The translations under genes were made by a program, and so were the position numbers. A stretch of 64,000 nt of DNA. It comes from Candidatus Auribacterota bacterium. GTDB lineage: Bacteria; Auribacterota; Tritonobacteria; UBA1439. Location of the stretch: the NCBI GenBank assembly GCA_026392035.1, contig JAPLCX010000097.1, positions 1 to 64,000 on the forward strand. Direction: 5' to 3'. How positions within the stretch are numbered: position 1 is the first letter of the stretch; each line of letters starts with the position of its first letter. Below, piece after piece: positions 25,498 to 34,873 of the stretch. The notes beneath the pieces were generated by a model, which searched no databases, was not told the origin of the DNA, and saw nothing but the letters and a program-made list of their open reading frames with translations.

Positions 25498-25571
25498 AAT
25501 CACACCAATGCGCCGGTTTTGTAGCTCAAATGCCGCGAGATATCTATAACCCAGCCCTGCGACGGAATACA

Positions 25572-26981
25572 ATGAATATAGTGCTCATAAATCCACCCAT
25601 CCTTGTAGATGAGGTAATGCGCGATTTTAAGAAATTTGAGCGCATGCGGGGAATTTACCCCCCGCTGGGGCCCTTGTATATTGCTGCGATAGTAGAGCAG
25701 ATGGGGCACGAGGTGATTGTGATAGATTGCGATGCCGAGGAAAAACACATGCAGCGTATAAGGAATGTGTGTGAATCGCTGCATCCGGATGTGGTTGGCT
25801 TTTATGCATTCACATGGAACTACCGCGGCGCGGCACAGCTGGCAGCCTTTGTCAGATCCATCTGTCCGAAGGTGAAGACGATTATCGGCGGCCCCAACGC
25901 CACGTCATTCCCTGAAGAATCGCTCCGGTCAGGCGAATTTGACATTGCTGTCATGGGGGAGGGAGAGGAGACTGTAAAGGAACTCCTCGATGCCCTGAAG
26001 GACGGAAGGTCCCTTCACGGTGTCGCGGGTATTGCTTTCAAAGAGGGGGAGAGAGTCGTCAAAACCACGCCCCGTGAGTTTATCATTGACCTGGACTCCA
26101 TACCGTTCCCCGGTCGACATTTCGTTCCCATGGGCCGCTATTTTGATGTATTTACCCGGGCGCGGAGATTCGCCACGATGATCGCCACGCGGGGCTGCCC
26201 GTTCCAGTGCACATTCTGCAACCGGAATGCCAGGCTCGGCCGCGTGCTGCGGGCGCGCTCGCCAGACAATGTTGTCGCCGAGATGAAAAAGCTCCGGAAC
26301 GACTATGCGGTACGGGAGGTAATGTTTTTTGATGATAATTTTATTCTCGATAAATCTTGGGCTTATGATTTCTGTAGAGCCATCGAGGATGCAGGCCTCG
26401 ATATGCTGTGGGAAATACGGACGCGTGTGGATACCGTTGATGAAGAGATTTTAAAGGCTCTCAAAAGCGCAGGATGTTACAGGATCAGGTTCGGCTTCGA
26501 GGCGGGGGACAACCAGATACTGAAGAATATGAAAAAGGGTATCACTGTGGAACAGTCCCTCGAGTGCGCGCGCCTATGTCACAAGATCGGGATCGAGATG
26601 TTCGGCTATTTCATCCTCGGCGCCCCCGGCGAGACCGAAGCGACAATGGAGAAGACCGTCAACCTTGCCATTACGATTGAGCCCCGCTTTGCTTTGTTCA
26701 GTAAATTTGTCCCGTACCCCTGTACCGAGGCGTTCGATTGGGCTGTCGCGAACGGCTACATCGAAAAGAACTACTGGGTAGATTTTCTCGCAGGACGGGA
26801 CCTTGATTCTCACCCCGCGTTGGATCAGAAGCAGCTTCCAGCGAAAATTGTTGAGGAATATCTCAACATGGCCAACAGGAGATTTTATTTCAGGCCGGGG
26901 TATCTCTTTAGTATGCTCAAGGAGATTAAGAATCCCTCGCGGTTCTGTCAGCATCTCAGGATTGCCCGCAGCCTTCTGTAA
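25572..26981 (+). CDS. B12-binding domain radical SAM protein
   Basis: The product has 469 aa. The start at 25572 (MNIVLINPPIL) matches family starts; the upstream in-frame ATG at 25530 adds 14 unrelated residues. B12-binding domain (IIGGPNATSFPEE, MGEGEE), rSAM motif C209/C213/C216 (RGCPFQCTFC), MFFDDNFIL, RFGFEAGDNQIL (a variant of the ESGS motif) and a C-terminal FYFRPGY. It has its own promoter and is followed 18 bp later by a YfhO-type gene, forming a two-gene unit. The reaction is unknown. The pairing of one rSAM with one polytopic transferase repeats elsewhere in the window. Confidence 0.93.
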   Translation: MNIVLINPPILVDEVMRDFKKFERMRGIYPPLGPLYIAAIVEQMGHEVIVIDCDAEEKHMQRIRNVCESLHPDVVGFYAFTWNYRGAAQLAAFVRSICPKVKTIIGGPNATSFPEESLRSGEFDIAVMGEGEETVKELLDALKDGRSLHGVAGIAFKEGERVVKTTPREFIIDLDSIPFPGRHFVPMGRYFDVFTRARRFATMIATRGCPFQCTFCNRNARLGRVLRARSPDNVVAEMKKLRNDYAVREVMFFDDNFILDKSWAYDFCRAIEDAGLDMLWEIRTRVDTVDEEILKALKSAGCYRIRFGFEAGDNQILKNMKKGITVEQSLECARLCHKIGIEMFGYFILGAPGETEATMEKTVNLAITIEPRFALFSKFVPYPCTEAFDWAVANGYIEKNYWVDFLAGRDLDSHPALDQKQLPAKIVEEYLNMANRRFYFRPGYLFSMLKEIKNPSRFCQHLRIARSLL

Positions 26982-26999
26982 AATGGATGCATCGCTTGT

Positions 27000-29372
27000 A
27001 TGAATAGGCATGCGTTACACATTTTTTTGATAGTTTGCATTTTGTTTATTCTCCCGCTCATTTACTACGGCTGGGGCTTTCCCTTTACCGAGTTGCTTGA
27101 GCCGGCAGAACCGGGCAAGCTGGCCGAACGGATATATTCACAGGAACTTCTCGCCCGGGGGGAGATGCCGCTGTGGAATCCGTATTTGTACTCAGGCCAT
27201 CCGCACATGGCGTGCCTCCAGCCGGCAACATTCTATCCCCCCAACTTTCTGTACATGATCCTTTCTCTTCAGGTCGCGTCCAACCTCATACTCTTGCTGC
27301 ACTACTCCGCCGCAGGCATATTCACGTTTTTCTTCTGCATGACAATAGGATTGTCCATGGAGGCCGCGCTTCTCTCCGCGATATCCTTTATGTTTTGTGG
27401 CTACCTCACTGCTCATCGGCCGTTTCCTGACATTATGAACCCCTCCATTTGGCTGCCGCTCATGCTTCTTCTGGCGCACAAGATTGTGGAGCGCCCCTGT
27501 TTCAAATATGCCTTTCTGGCGAGCCTTGTCCTCTGTATCCAGATTTTTGGCGGCCATACGCAGCCGGTCCTCTACACCATTTTTATCTGTCTGGCGTACG
27601 TCTCGTACCTCAGCTTCAAAAGATATAGCGGGCGAAAACGATGGATGCCTCCATTGGTATTTGCAGCGACTATCGGACTGGGGGTTTCTCTTGCCGCGGT
27701 GCAACTGCTTCCTCTACAGGAAGTCTCGTCGCTTTCCATCAAGCGGGGGGTGGACTACCAAGAGTTTATTAAATATTCATTTCACCCACTGCTGCTTCCT
27801 ACCTTGATATATCCCTTCCTGTTTGGTGCGGATTTCCCCTCTCTGTACGAGGGCTGGTACCAGGGGCCGTGGAACCTTGTGGAGATGTCGGGGTACACCG
27901 GCATTCTTCCGCTTTGCTTCGCGCTATGCGCCGTTATTATTCTCGTGCGCAAAGAGGCCCAAGTGAGATTCTGGGGGATCGTCGCGGCGATAGCGTTGTT
28001 CTTGGTCCTCGGCAAGCATAATCCATTGTACCGGATCACATGGTATTTCCCTTTTTATAATATATTCCGGGCTCCCGCGAGAAACTGGTATGAATTCGAT
28101 TTTGCGATTGCAATCCTTGCCGGATTCGGCCTCTGGCAGGTAATGAAGAGGGAGAGATCGCAGCGAAGAATAGTGATGTTGGTTGCGGGTATGCTTTTGG
28201 GAATCGTGGTGATCTCGATATGCCTGTTGGCATACTGGGAACGGCATGGCGCAGCGCTGCTCGATGCTATTTCAGGTCAGGTTCCGCTGAACGCCGATAA
28301 AATGCTGAAAATAATCACGATGAAAAGTAACGCCGTATTTATTCCAATAATCCTCATGCTGACGTCCCTGTGTGTAATGCTCCTTATTGTGTTCCGGGTA
28401 AAGAGAAACGTTGTGTTCACGGCTCTATTCGCAATTCTCTTCATAGACCTCCTGTCGTGTGGGAGCTTCTACTGGCGATATGGAAAGAGCGGATCCGCCA
28501 CGTTTGCAGAGTCGCGCAAGCACTTTGCACCGCTGCTGGACTACATCAGGAATAGAGAGACCGATGCAAACGGATTCCGGATATGCAGCATGATGAGGTC
28601 CGAGGATGACATGACTGATTGCTACCCGGTTATTGATAGATTTGGCCCCTATCGAAGCATCAACGGCTATGGCATGATGCTCTCGAGGGATTATGCGCGG
28701 TTGTTGCGAACCGATATTGTGGGCACCACACCGGAAGCCCTGTTTTTCAACAACCGTATCCTCTCCATGCTCGGCGTGAAATACATCATCGCCAGGCGAG
28801 AGGAAAAGAAATTTCTCGAATCCATCAGGGCGGAAAACGGGAGAGGCCTTTACCGTGAAGTAGCGCCCGCCGGCACTATAGCCCTCTTTGAAAATGCCTC
28901 CCCCTTTCCCCGCGCCTGGTGTGTCGGGAGAACGCGCCCCGTGGGAAATTTGGACGAGGCGGTGCGTATTCTATGGTCGCCCGATGTAAAAATCGACCTT
29001 TCGCGTGAGGTCCTCATTGAAGGGGCGAAGCCATGCGATAGTACCTCTGAGGGGGAGGCACGAGTGGTTTCCTATGAACCACAGAGGATAGAGATACGAT
29101 GTAAATCTTCCGGCAAATGCCTCCTGGTCCTATCCGAGCGATTTTTTCCTGGATGGCAGGCATATGTTGATGGGAGCGTTGTGCCGATATACAGGGCCAA
29201 CGCGATTCTGCGGGGGGTCTGCGTTCCGCCGGGTGAACACACCATAAAATTCATCTATAAACCGCGCTCATTTGCGGTGGGTGCCGCGATCAGCGGGGGT
29301 ACGCTTATGGGTTTGCTTGTTGCAGCCGTTGTGCTTGGCTTGAAAAGGGGCAATAATTCACGGATCGTCTGA
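27000..29372 (+). CDS. YfhO-family polytopic membrane protein
   Basis: The product has 790 aa. About 12-13 hydrophobic segments occupy residues 5-480. The first loop has the YfhO-type phrase GEMPLWNPYLYSGHPHMACLQ. A soluble extracytoplasmic region of about 290 aa includes FPRAWCVG and a terminal beta-sandwich with SERFFPGWQAYVDG, followed by PPGEHTIKFIYKPRSF and a last membrane helix. These are the hallmarks of Pfam YfhO, whose B. subtilis member is linked to glycosylation of lipoteichoic acid. It probably transfers a sugar from a lipid carrier to a surface polymer. The start lies 18 bp after the rSAM gene. Confidence 0.93.
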   Translation: MNRHALHIFLIVCILFILPLIYYGWGFPFTELLEPAEPGKLAERIYSQELLARGEMPLWNPYLYSGHPHMACLQPATFYPPNFLYMILSLQVASNLILLLHYSAAGIFTFFFCMTIGLSMEAALLSAISFMFCGYLTAHRPFPDIMNPSIWLPLMLLLAHKIVERPCFKYAFLASLVLCIQIFGGHTQPVLYTIFICLAYVSYLSFKRYSGRKRWMPPLVFAATIGLGVSLAAVQLLPLQEVSSLSIKRGVDYQEFIKYSFHPLLLPTLIYPFLFGADFPSLYEGWYQGPWNLVEMSGYTGILPLCFALCAVIILVRKEAQVRFWGIVAAIALFLVLGKHNPLYRITWYFPFYNIFRAPARNWYEFDFAIAILAGFGLWQVMKRERSQRRIVMLVAGMLLGIVVISICLLAYWERHGAALLDAISGQVPLNADKMLKIITMKSNAVFIPIILMLTSLCVMLLIVFRVKRNVVFTALFAILFIDLLSCGSFYWRYGKSGSATFAESRKHFAPLLDYIRNRETDANGFRICSMMRSEDDMTDCYPVIDRFGPYRSINGYGMMLSRDYARLLRTDIVGTTPEALFFNNRILSMLGVKYIIARREEKKFLESIRAENGRGLYREVAPAGTIALFENASPFPRAWCVGRTRPVGNLDEAVRILWSPDVKIDLSREVLIEGAKPCDSTSEGEARVVSYEPQRIEIRCKSSGKCLLVLSERFFPGWQAYVDGSVVPIYRANAILRGVCVPPGEHTIKFIYKPRSFAVGAAISGGTLMGLLVAAVVLGLKRGNNSRIV

Positions 29373-29385
29373 ATGAATAGGAAGA

Positions 29386-30225
29386 TCAGTATCTTCTCCC
29401 CTGTGACCAGCGTGGTGCATTCCCATTTTTTGCTATTTCAACGGCGATATCCCGCAGATAAGTGAATCGGTATCCTCTGGATTTGAGAAACCTCACAAGC
29501 TTCTCGAAGGCTTTGGTCTTGTCACGCACTAGTCTTCCCCTGAGGTATCCGATCTTTTCCTTGAGCGGGAGCATATGATACGACGGCACATTGCTAAAAT
29601 CGTAGAGGTGCATGCAGATGTTTAAGAATCGAGGGCAGCCCAGGACCGCCATAAGCGTTTTGTAACATACCGAACCGAGAAGATTGACGTGGCTGGCGGT
29701 GACGGGCAGGCGCACGAATGGCATTACCGAAAGGGGGATCTCCAGCAGGCCCGTCTCCCCGTAGATGAACGGATGAGTCGGAAAATGCAAATTGTTGTAC
29801 CTGCCGGGAAGATAGGAAGGGAATATCGAGGAGCTGTAAATCAACCCCTGTGTTGCGAGGAAGCCGATTTCCGCGGGGGATACTATACCCTGGGGGGCCC
29901 GATACCCCCGGGGAGACTCGCCGAAGTAACGCTTGTATGCGTCTATACCCTTCCGGATGTCCTCGATTTTACGCTCGGGTGGTTCGCGCAGCGGATGGCT
30001 GTAACTGTGCGTCTCAAAGCGGGAGCCGAGCGACTGCAGCCTTTTAATGATGGGGAAGTTTCCATCGAGAATCGATCCGGTAACGAAAGTGGTGAGTTTT
30101 ATTCCGTATGCCGAGACCATCTGTTCAAATGCCTCCGTGCATTGGAGGCTTTCATAGTAATCACACCCCGTCATGCCGGCGTAGTCCGCTTCGAGATCAA
30201 GGCTGAAACACGCGATTCTGTCCAT
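29386..30225 (-). CDS. Polysaccharide deacetylase (NodB homology domain)
   Basis: The product has 279 aa. The start at 30225 (MDRIACFSLDLEADY) is chosen because the 17 extra residues of the longer frame are unrelated to the family. NodB motifs are the LDLEAD metal-binding strand, HSYSH (motif 2 HxxxH), GYRAPQG (motif 3 R-x-P) and a late MHLYDF. It is most like the subgroup with a D-x-E-D-type first motif found in exopolysaccharide loci. It probably removes an N-acetyl or O-acetyl group from a surface sugar. It is monocistronic, convergent with the YfhO gene 13 bp away, and paralogous to 33210-34028. Confidence 0.91.
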   Translation of the reverse strand: MDRIACFSLDLEADYAGMTGCDYYESLQCTEAFEQMVSAYGIKLTTFVTGSILDGNFPIIKRLQSLGSRFETHSYSHPLREPPERKIEDIRKGIDAYKRYFGESPRGYRAPQGIVSPAEIGFLATQGLIYSSSIFPSYLPGRYNNLHFPTHPFIYGETGLLEIPLSVMPFVRLPVTASHVNLLGSVCYKTLMAVLGCPRFLNICMHLYDFSNVPSYHMLPLKEKIGYLRGRLVRDKTKAFEKLVRFLKSRGYRFTYLRDIAVEIAKNGNAPRWSQGRRY

Positions 30226-30276
30226 GTGCGTATCGCTCAACAGGTTGGATGAGCACCAATGAGACTCCCCATTCAA

Positions 30277-30415
30277 CTTTCGTTACACATCGTATGGTGC
30301 TCGATTGGCGTGTACTCCCGGCGCACAGGAAGCACGCGATGCCGGGATTGATCTCACTTGAGCGCAGCTTACTCTACCACAATACAGTCTGAAAAATAAG
30401 CACCTTCCTTGCCCC
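30277..30415. other. Intergenic region, no gene seen
   Basis: Between the divergent deacetylase (-) and rSAM (+) genes the non-coding gap is about 520 bp. Its left part (30226-30415) holds no recognisable gene or clear promoter. The MITE-like element fills 30416-30552. The right part, 30553-30746, contains only a weak TTGCGG/TATTTA pair (30714-30741) ahead of the rSAM gene. Confidence 0.4.
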
Positions 30416-30552
30416 GAAATGGCGGATAACAGATCGAAACGTTCACCTGATGGGTGGAATGTAATCAGAAGTATTTCTCCCTGTAGGGGCTAGATTTATC
30501 AAGCCCGTAACGCGGGTCTGATGAATCCGACCCCTACATTATCCGCCATTTC
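30416..30552. mobile_element. MITE-like element, copy 2 (137 bp)
   Basis: Same length and orientation as the copy at 14939-15075, differing at only a few positions. It has the same perfect 14-bp terminal inverted repeats. In this copy the inner pair TGTAGGGG/CCCCTACA is also perfect, giving nested stems. It is non-coding and lies between divergently transcribed genes. Confidence 0.8.
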
Positions 30553-30746
30553 GAGCTTGCATGGATCGTTGATGTTTTTACGTGCAGTGCGTCGCTCGAC
30601 CGGCGATGGGATCTATTAATCCGTTGAGGGGCGGTATTTATTTTGGTAGTATCCTCTATGCGTGGACTCGCGTGGCTGAGGTGTTTCATAATCTCTCCCC
30701 GCGCAAACCTCAATTGCGGTGAGACTGCCTCATCGTATTTATCGCC

Positions 30747-32165
30747 ATGAAGATCCTCTTTGTCTATCCCGAGATCGGCACGCGGAGCTATCTTGAGCCG
30801 CACCTCGGTCTCTGCACGATCGCGGCGGTGCTCAGGGCGCGAGGGCATCAGTCGCTCCTCTTCCGACCGATGCGTTTTTCTCCAAGGAAATTCCTCCGGG
30901 AAGTGGACTTTCACAGGCCGGACATGGTTGCCTTTTCCTGCACCACGCATCAGTACCCCTATGTGCAGAGATACCTCGATCTGTTGAAAGGAAATCGGCA
31001 TATCCCAACAATCATAGGTGGTGTCCATGCGACGATGGCAAGCGAAGAGGTTATTGCGGAGCCGAATGTTGATATGCTATCGAGGGGCGAGGGAGAAATG
31101 CCCATGCTGCGAGTGGCGGAAGCCATGGCGGCAGATGAAGATACATCCAGAATCAAGAGCATATGGGCCAAAACGAGAGAGGGAGAAATAATCCGGAATG
31201 AGATCGGCCCGCTCGTGGAGAACCTCGACGAACTGCCGTTCCCTGACAGGAAATTTTTCGGCATTGAGGCCATTCTAAGAAAAAATGGTTACAAAATGGC
31301 GGTGCTCGCGGGGCGCGGATGTCCGTACTCATGCAGTTATTGCAGCAATAGGGCGTATGGGGAGCTTTACGGAAAAAACAGCCATTATGTAAGAAAACGC
31401 TCGGTTGGCAACGTTATTGAAGAATTGAGAATGCTGAAGGGGCAATATCATATCAAGATAGTAGCCTTCCAGGATGAGGTATTCGTTCTGGATCGCCAAT
31501 GGCTGAGAGAATTCTCTGAGCGATACCGCAGGGAGATTGCGCTCGGCTTTCAATGCCTGGCACGCCCGGAACAGATTGACAACGAAACAGTGTCACTCCT
31601 GAAGGATGCCGGTTGTCTCAGTGTGAGCCTGGGGGTGGAGACGGGGAATGAGGATATGCGACAGCGCATCTTAAACAGGATGACCTCCAATGAGCAGATA
31701 CTCAATGCGTTCAGATTATTGAAAGAATCCGGGATTGACAGGCTTTCTTTTAATATGATAGGGATCCCGGGCGAGACGGCTGCAACAATAGAAGAGAGCA
31801 TCGCCTTCGCCAGGAGACTTGATCCGGATTGGATTGGTTTAACGCTGTATCATCCATATCCCGGGACTCCTCTGGCAGAGCATTGCTATGAAAAGGGATA
31901 TGTTATAAAAGAGGAATTCAACCCCAGCTATGGGGCCGATGAGAGCATGTTGGCACTCCCCTCAATCTCGGCAAAAGAGCTCACGCAGGGGTACCGCAAA
32001 TTTGAGAATTATGCCTTTGCGTTGTATGTTAAAAACAAGTATCCGTTGCTCTACCCATTATATGTCGCCATCAGGCCGATCCTGAAAAGCCCGCTCCGGA
32101 GGCGGCTCATCGAGCTTTCGTACAGACTTATCCACGAGCGGGGATTATTTCGCAAGAGCTACTGA
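30747..32165 (+). CDS. B12-binding domain radical SAM protein, CxN clade
   Basis: The product has 472 aa. B12-binding domain with IIGGVHATM, rSAM motif C192/C196/C199 followed by S-N (SYCSN), then a RSVGNVIEEL helix, FQDEVF and RQWLREFSERYR, all shared with the 18933 gene. The fourth-helix region reads GVETGNEDM rather than ESGSQ. The C-terminus is hydrophobic and basic (YPLLYPLYVAI) with no FRP motif. It heads a six-gene forward run ending at 37079. The start has no clear ribosome-binding site. Confidence 0.92.
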   Translation: MKILFVYPEIGTRSYLEPHLGLCTIAAVLRARGHQSLLFRPMRFSPRKFLREVDFHRPDMVAFSCTTHQYPYVQRYLDLLKGNRHIPTIIGGVHATMASEEVIAEPNVDMLSRGEGEMPMLRVAEAMAADEDTSRIKSIWAKTREGEIIRNEIGPLVENLDELPFPDRKFFGIEAILRKNGYKMAVLAGRGCPYSCSYCSNRAYGELYGKNSHYVRKRSVGNVIEELRMLKGQYHIKIVAFQDEVFVLDRQWLREFSERYRREIALGFQCLARPEQIDNETVSLLKDAGCLSVSLGVETGNEDMRQRILNRMTSNEQILNAFRLLKESGIDRLSFNMIGIPGETAATIEESIAFARRLDPDWIGLTLYHPYPGTPLAEHCYEKGYVIKEEFNPSYGADESMLALPSISAKELTQGYRKFENYAFALYVKNKYPLLYPLYVAIRPILKSPLRRRLIELSYRLIHERGLFRKSY

Positions 32166-32229
32166 CAGTCTGTAGAGAGAAGACGGGGACGCTAGTCTAT
32201 AAGGTATGGCACGGGTAATCTGAATAAGC

Positions 32230-33213
32230 ATGAATAAGAACAATCATCTTCCTGCGGTGACGGTAGTAGTATCAGTATATAACAAAGCAAGGACTGTAGC
32301 AAAGTGCATATCGTCCATCCTTGAGATTGACTATCCACTGAAAGAAACACTTATTATAGAAGGATACTCTAGTGACGGCTCGTATGAGATCCTGAAGCAA
32401 TTTGAAGATAAGGCGCGCATTGTAAGAATCAAGGGGAATTACGCGACCGCACTGAACAGGGCACTGGAGCTGGTCTCTACGCCCCTTGTTGCGCTCACCG
32501 ATGCTGATTGCACCGTGGATAAGGGCTGGCTCCGGGAACTCGCCGAGGGATTTGCCGAGGAGGAGGGCGTTGTTGCGGTGGCAGGTTATGTGGGGACGGG
32601 GCAGGGGATTACTCTCCTTGCCACGCTTATCGGGATCGAGTTTGAGGAGCGATACAGGCGCTTTCCCAGATACCTGCTGAGATCTCCCACCATGAACCTG
32701 TGTGTTCGGACGGAAGCAGCGCGCCAGATCGGATTTGACCAACATTTGCCGGTGGCCATTGAAACTGATTTCGGATACCGGCTTACCAAACTTGGCAAAA
32801 TACTCTACCAACCCTCTGCCGTCGTGCTGCACTATCCTCGTACGACATGGAATGGCTTCTTTATGCAACAGGTGGCTTTCGCGAGGGGTGCGTTTATGGT
32901 ATACCGCATGCACAAAGACAAACTGAAGGGCGACCATATCTCGACATTCTCCATGATCTGGCAGGTTCCCCTTTTCTGTCTGGCATGCTTATTCCTTTTT
33001 ATGGGACTCCTTGATTGCACGTGTGGCGCCATCTCCTTAGTTCTCTTTGCGGCGCTCTTCCTGATTTATGCGCGCGATATGGCGAGACTTCCTATCAGGA
33101 AAAAGCATTATCCGATGATGGCGGCGATCCTGTGCATGCGGACTGTTGGCTGGGCGGCGGGGGCGATCAGTGGGTTAGCGACACCTATGGCGCAATGGAT
33201 GCGGAAAACATGA
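32230..33213 (+). CDS. GT2 glycosyltransferase, processive/chitin-synthase-like, membrane-anchored
   Basis: The product has 327 aa. GT-A domain: VTVVVSVYNKART, DADCTVD (DXD, near residue 90), IETDFGYRL (acceptor/ED site) and QQVAFARG, the equivalent of the (Q/R)xxRW-type motif. Two to three hydrophobic helices occupy about residues 238-305. This arrangement is typical of membrane GT2 enzymes that add sugars to lipid-linked or growing chains. The next gene, a deacetylase, overlaps its stop by 4 bp (ATGA), so transfer and deacetylation of the same residue are probably coupled. Confidence 0.9.
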   Translation: MNKNNHLPAVTVVVSVYNKARTVAKCISSILEIDYPLKETLIIEGYSSDGSYEILKQFEDKARIVRIKGNYATALNRALELVSTPLVALTDADCTVDKGWLRELAEGFAEEEGVVAVAGYVGTGQGITLLATLIGIEFEERYRRFPRYLLRSPTMNLCVRTEAARQIGFDQHLPVAIETDFGYRLTKLGKILYQPSAVVLHYPRTTWNGFFMQQVAFARGAFMVYRMHKDKLKGDHISTFSMIWQVPLFCLACLFLFMGLLDCTCGAISLVLFAALFLIYARDMARLPIRKKHYPMMAAILCMRTVGWAAGAISGLATPMAQWMRKT

Positions 33214-34028
33214 TGCGCACTGGAAAGTATGCATTTCTCACCCTCGACTTTGAGCCCGATCACTGTGATCTGGTGAAGGGCAATCATTACGATGCATTTC
33301 GGGGGATTCCTAAGTTTCTTGGCATGATACGGAGCCGAGGTATAACCGTTACCGTGTTTGCCACGGGTATAGTCCTGGAGGAAAGGGAGGCGGATATCCG
33401 TACCCTGGTAGAGGCTGGTGCTGAGGTGGAATTGCACTCGTACAGCCACAAGAGAGGAACAAACGGAATTACTGAAATCACAAAAGGGATTGAGGCGTAT
33501 CGTCGAATATTCGGTCGTTCTCCCAAGGGGTACAGGGCTGCGCGAGGAATGATCTCAGATGAGGAAATAGCGTGCCTCGCCGCGCAGGGCTTCCATTTCG
33601 ACTCGAGCCTCTTCCCCTCGTTTTTCCCGGGTAGGTTCTGCAATATCGCAAAGCCGACGGCCCCTTTTTTCTATCCCGGGACATCACTCTTGGAAATCCC
33701 TTTTTCAGTTATTTCTCGAATCAGATTCCCGGTATCACTGAGTTATATCCAGCTCGCCGGCTTCCCCACATTCCGCGCGCTCAAATGCATCTTCGGGCTG
33801 CCTGATATCCTTATCATAGATTTACATCTGCATGATTTATTCCCACCGGATATCTTCCGTTCATTGCCCGTAAAATGGAAACTGGTATACTCTAGGTGTT
33901 TCATGCGGCATCGCGAGAGAGGGTTGAATGATCTGGAAGATCTGATCCGGATGCTGGAGGGTGAGGGGTACACATTCGGGATCCTCGGGGACCTGTATCG
34001 CGATTACGTGAAGGCAGCGGGCATATGA
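33210..34028 (+). CDS. Polysaccharide deacetylase (NodB domain)
   Basis: The product has 272 aa. The start at 33210 (MMRTGKYAFLTLDFEPD) gives a 4-bp overlap with the GT2 stop; the longer frame only runs inside the GT2 gene. NodB motifs: LDFEPD, HSYSH (HxxxH metal site) and a motif 3 that reads GYRAARG, with the usual proline replaced by alanine; the paralogue at 29386 keeps GYRAPQG. The 4-bp overlap with the formyltransferase start on the other side ties three reactions together: sugar transfer, deacetylation, formylation. It probably exposes a free amine on an N-acetylated sugar. Confidence 0.91.
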   Translation: MMRTGKYAFLTLDFEPDHCDLVKGNHYDAFRGIPKFLGMIRSRGITVTVFATGIVLEEREADIRTLVEAGAEVELHSYSHKRGTNGITEITKGIEAYRRIFGRSPKGYRAARGMISDEEIACLAAQGFHFDSSLFPSFFPGRFCNIAKPTAPFFYPGTSLLEIPFSVISRIRFPVSLSYIQLAGFPTFRALKCIFGLPDILIIDLHLHDLFPPDIFRSLPVKWKLVYSRCFMRHRERGLNDLEDLIRMLEGEGYTFGILGDLYRDYVKAAGI

Positions 34029-34804
34029 GAATTGTGCTGGTCACACAAGAAGAGCCGTTTTATCTTCCGTTATTCACACGGCTGTTTCTCGAAAAGCTGA
34101 AAGGGAATATAGTGTTGGTGGTCGGACTCAGCGCGGTCCCCCCTCAGGAAAATCGCTTTCTTATGGCGAGAAGATTCCTTATCCTGTGGGGCGCACGACT
34201 CTTTGCATACAAGCTCTTGAGGTACTCGTATTACAGAATCCTTGACTCCCTGCCAATCCAACTCGGCACCGCAATTTATTCAAGCCGGCGACATTGCATA
34301 CGTATGCATATACCATACATTGCGCCTCAGTCTTTGAAAGGTGCTTATGCCATGGAGCGTATTAGGGCATGCGTCCCGAATCTGCTAGTTTCCGTAGCGG
34401 CAAACCAAATATTCAGCAAGGAGTTATTATCGCTGCCCACGCTGGGATGCATCAATCTGCATGCCAGCCTGCTCCCCCGCTACAGGGGCATCAATCCGAC
34501 TTTCTGGGTGCTTGCGAAAGGGGAAGAAATAACCGGTGTGACCGTGCACTTTATGAATGAGAAGTTTGACGATGGTGATATCATACTGCAGAGAGAGATC
34601 AGCATAAGCAAGGACGATACGTTGCATAGTCTCTATTCCAAAGAGATTATCCTCGGACTGGATCTCCTGTGTGAGGCAATTAGCTTATTGGAAAAGGGAA
34701 GCGTGCCTCGAAAGCCAAATGATTCACGGTATGCGACGTATTATTCTTACCCCACTCGATCGTCCGTAAAAGAGTTCAGAGAGAGGGGGAGACGGTTTTA
34801 CTGA
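34025..34804 (+). CDS. Formyltransferase-fold enzyme, probable amino-sugar N-formyltransferase
   Basis: The product has 259 aa. The central motif INLHASLLPRYRGINP contains the Asn and His of the N10-formyltetrahydrofolate-dependent formyltransferase active site. MNEKFDDGDIILQ supplies the conserved Asp. The N-terminal hundred residues are shorter and more basic than in methionyl-tRNA formyltransferase, and the tRNA-binding C-terminal barrel is absent. It therefore belongs with sugar N-formyltransferases or ArnA-like domains. Directly following a deacetylase (4-bp overlap), it may formylate the amine that enzyme exposes. A GART-type enzyme is a less likely alternative. Confidence 0.88.
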   Translation: MRIVLVTQEEPFYLPLFTRLFLEKLKGNIVLVVGLSAVPPQENRFLMARRFLILWGARLFAYKLLRYSYYRILDSLPIQLGTAIYSSRRHCIRMHIPYIAPQSLKGAYAMERIRACVPNLLVSVAANQIFSKELLSLPTLGCINLHASLLPRYRGINPTFWVLAKGEEITGVTVHFMNEKFDDGDIILQREISISKDDTLHSLYSKEIILGLDLLCEAISLLEKGSVPRKPNDSRYATYYSYPTRSSVKEFRERGRRFY

Positions 34805-34873
34805 GCGGAGCGCAGAAGAGCATCGAGGAATGCCGCATAGGGGAATAGTTATCTGACCGTATGGATCACAACC

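Noticed and set aside
34025-34804. Formyltransferase as methionyl-tRNA formyltransferase
   Set aside because: Too short, missing the C-terminal tRNA-binding domain, and embedded in a glycan operon.
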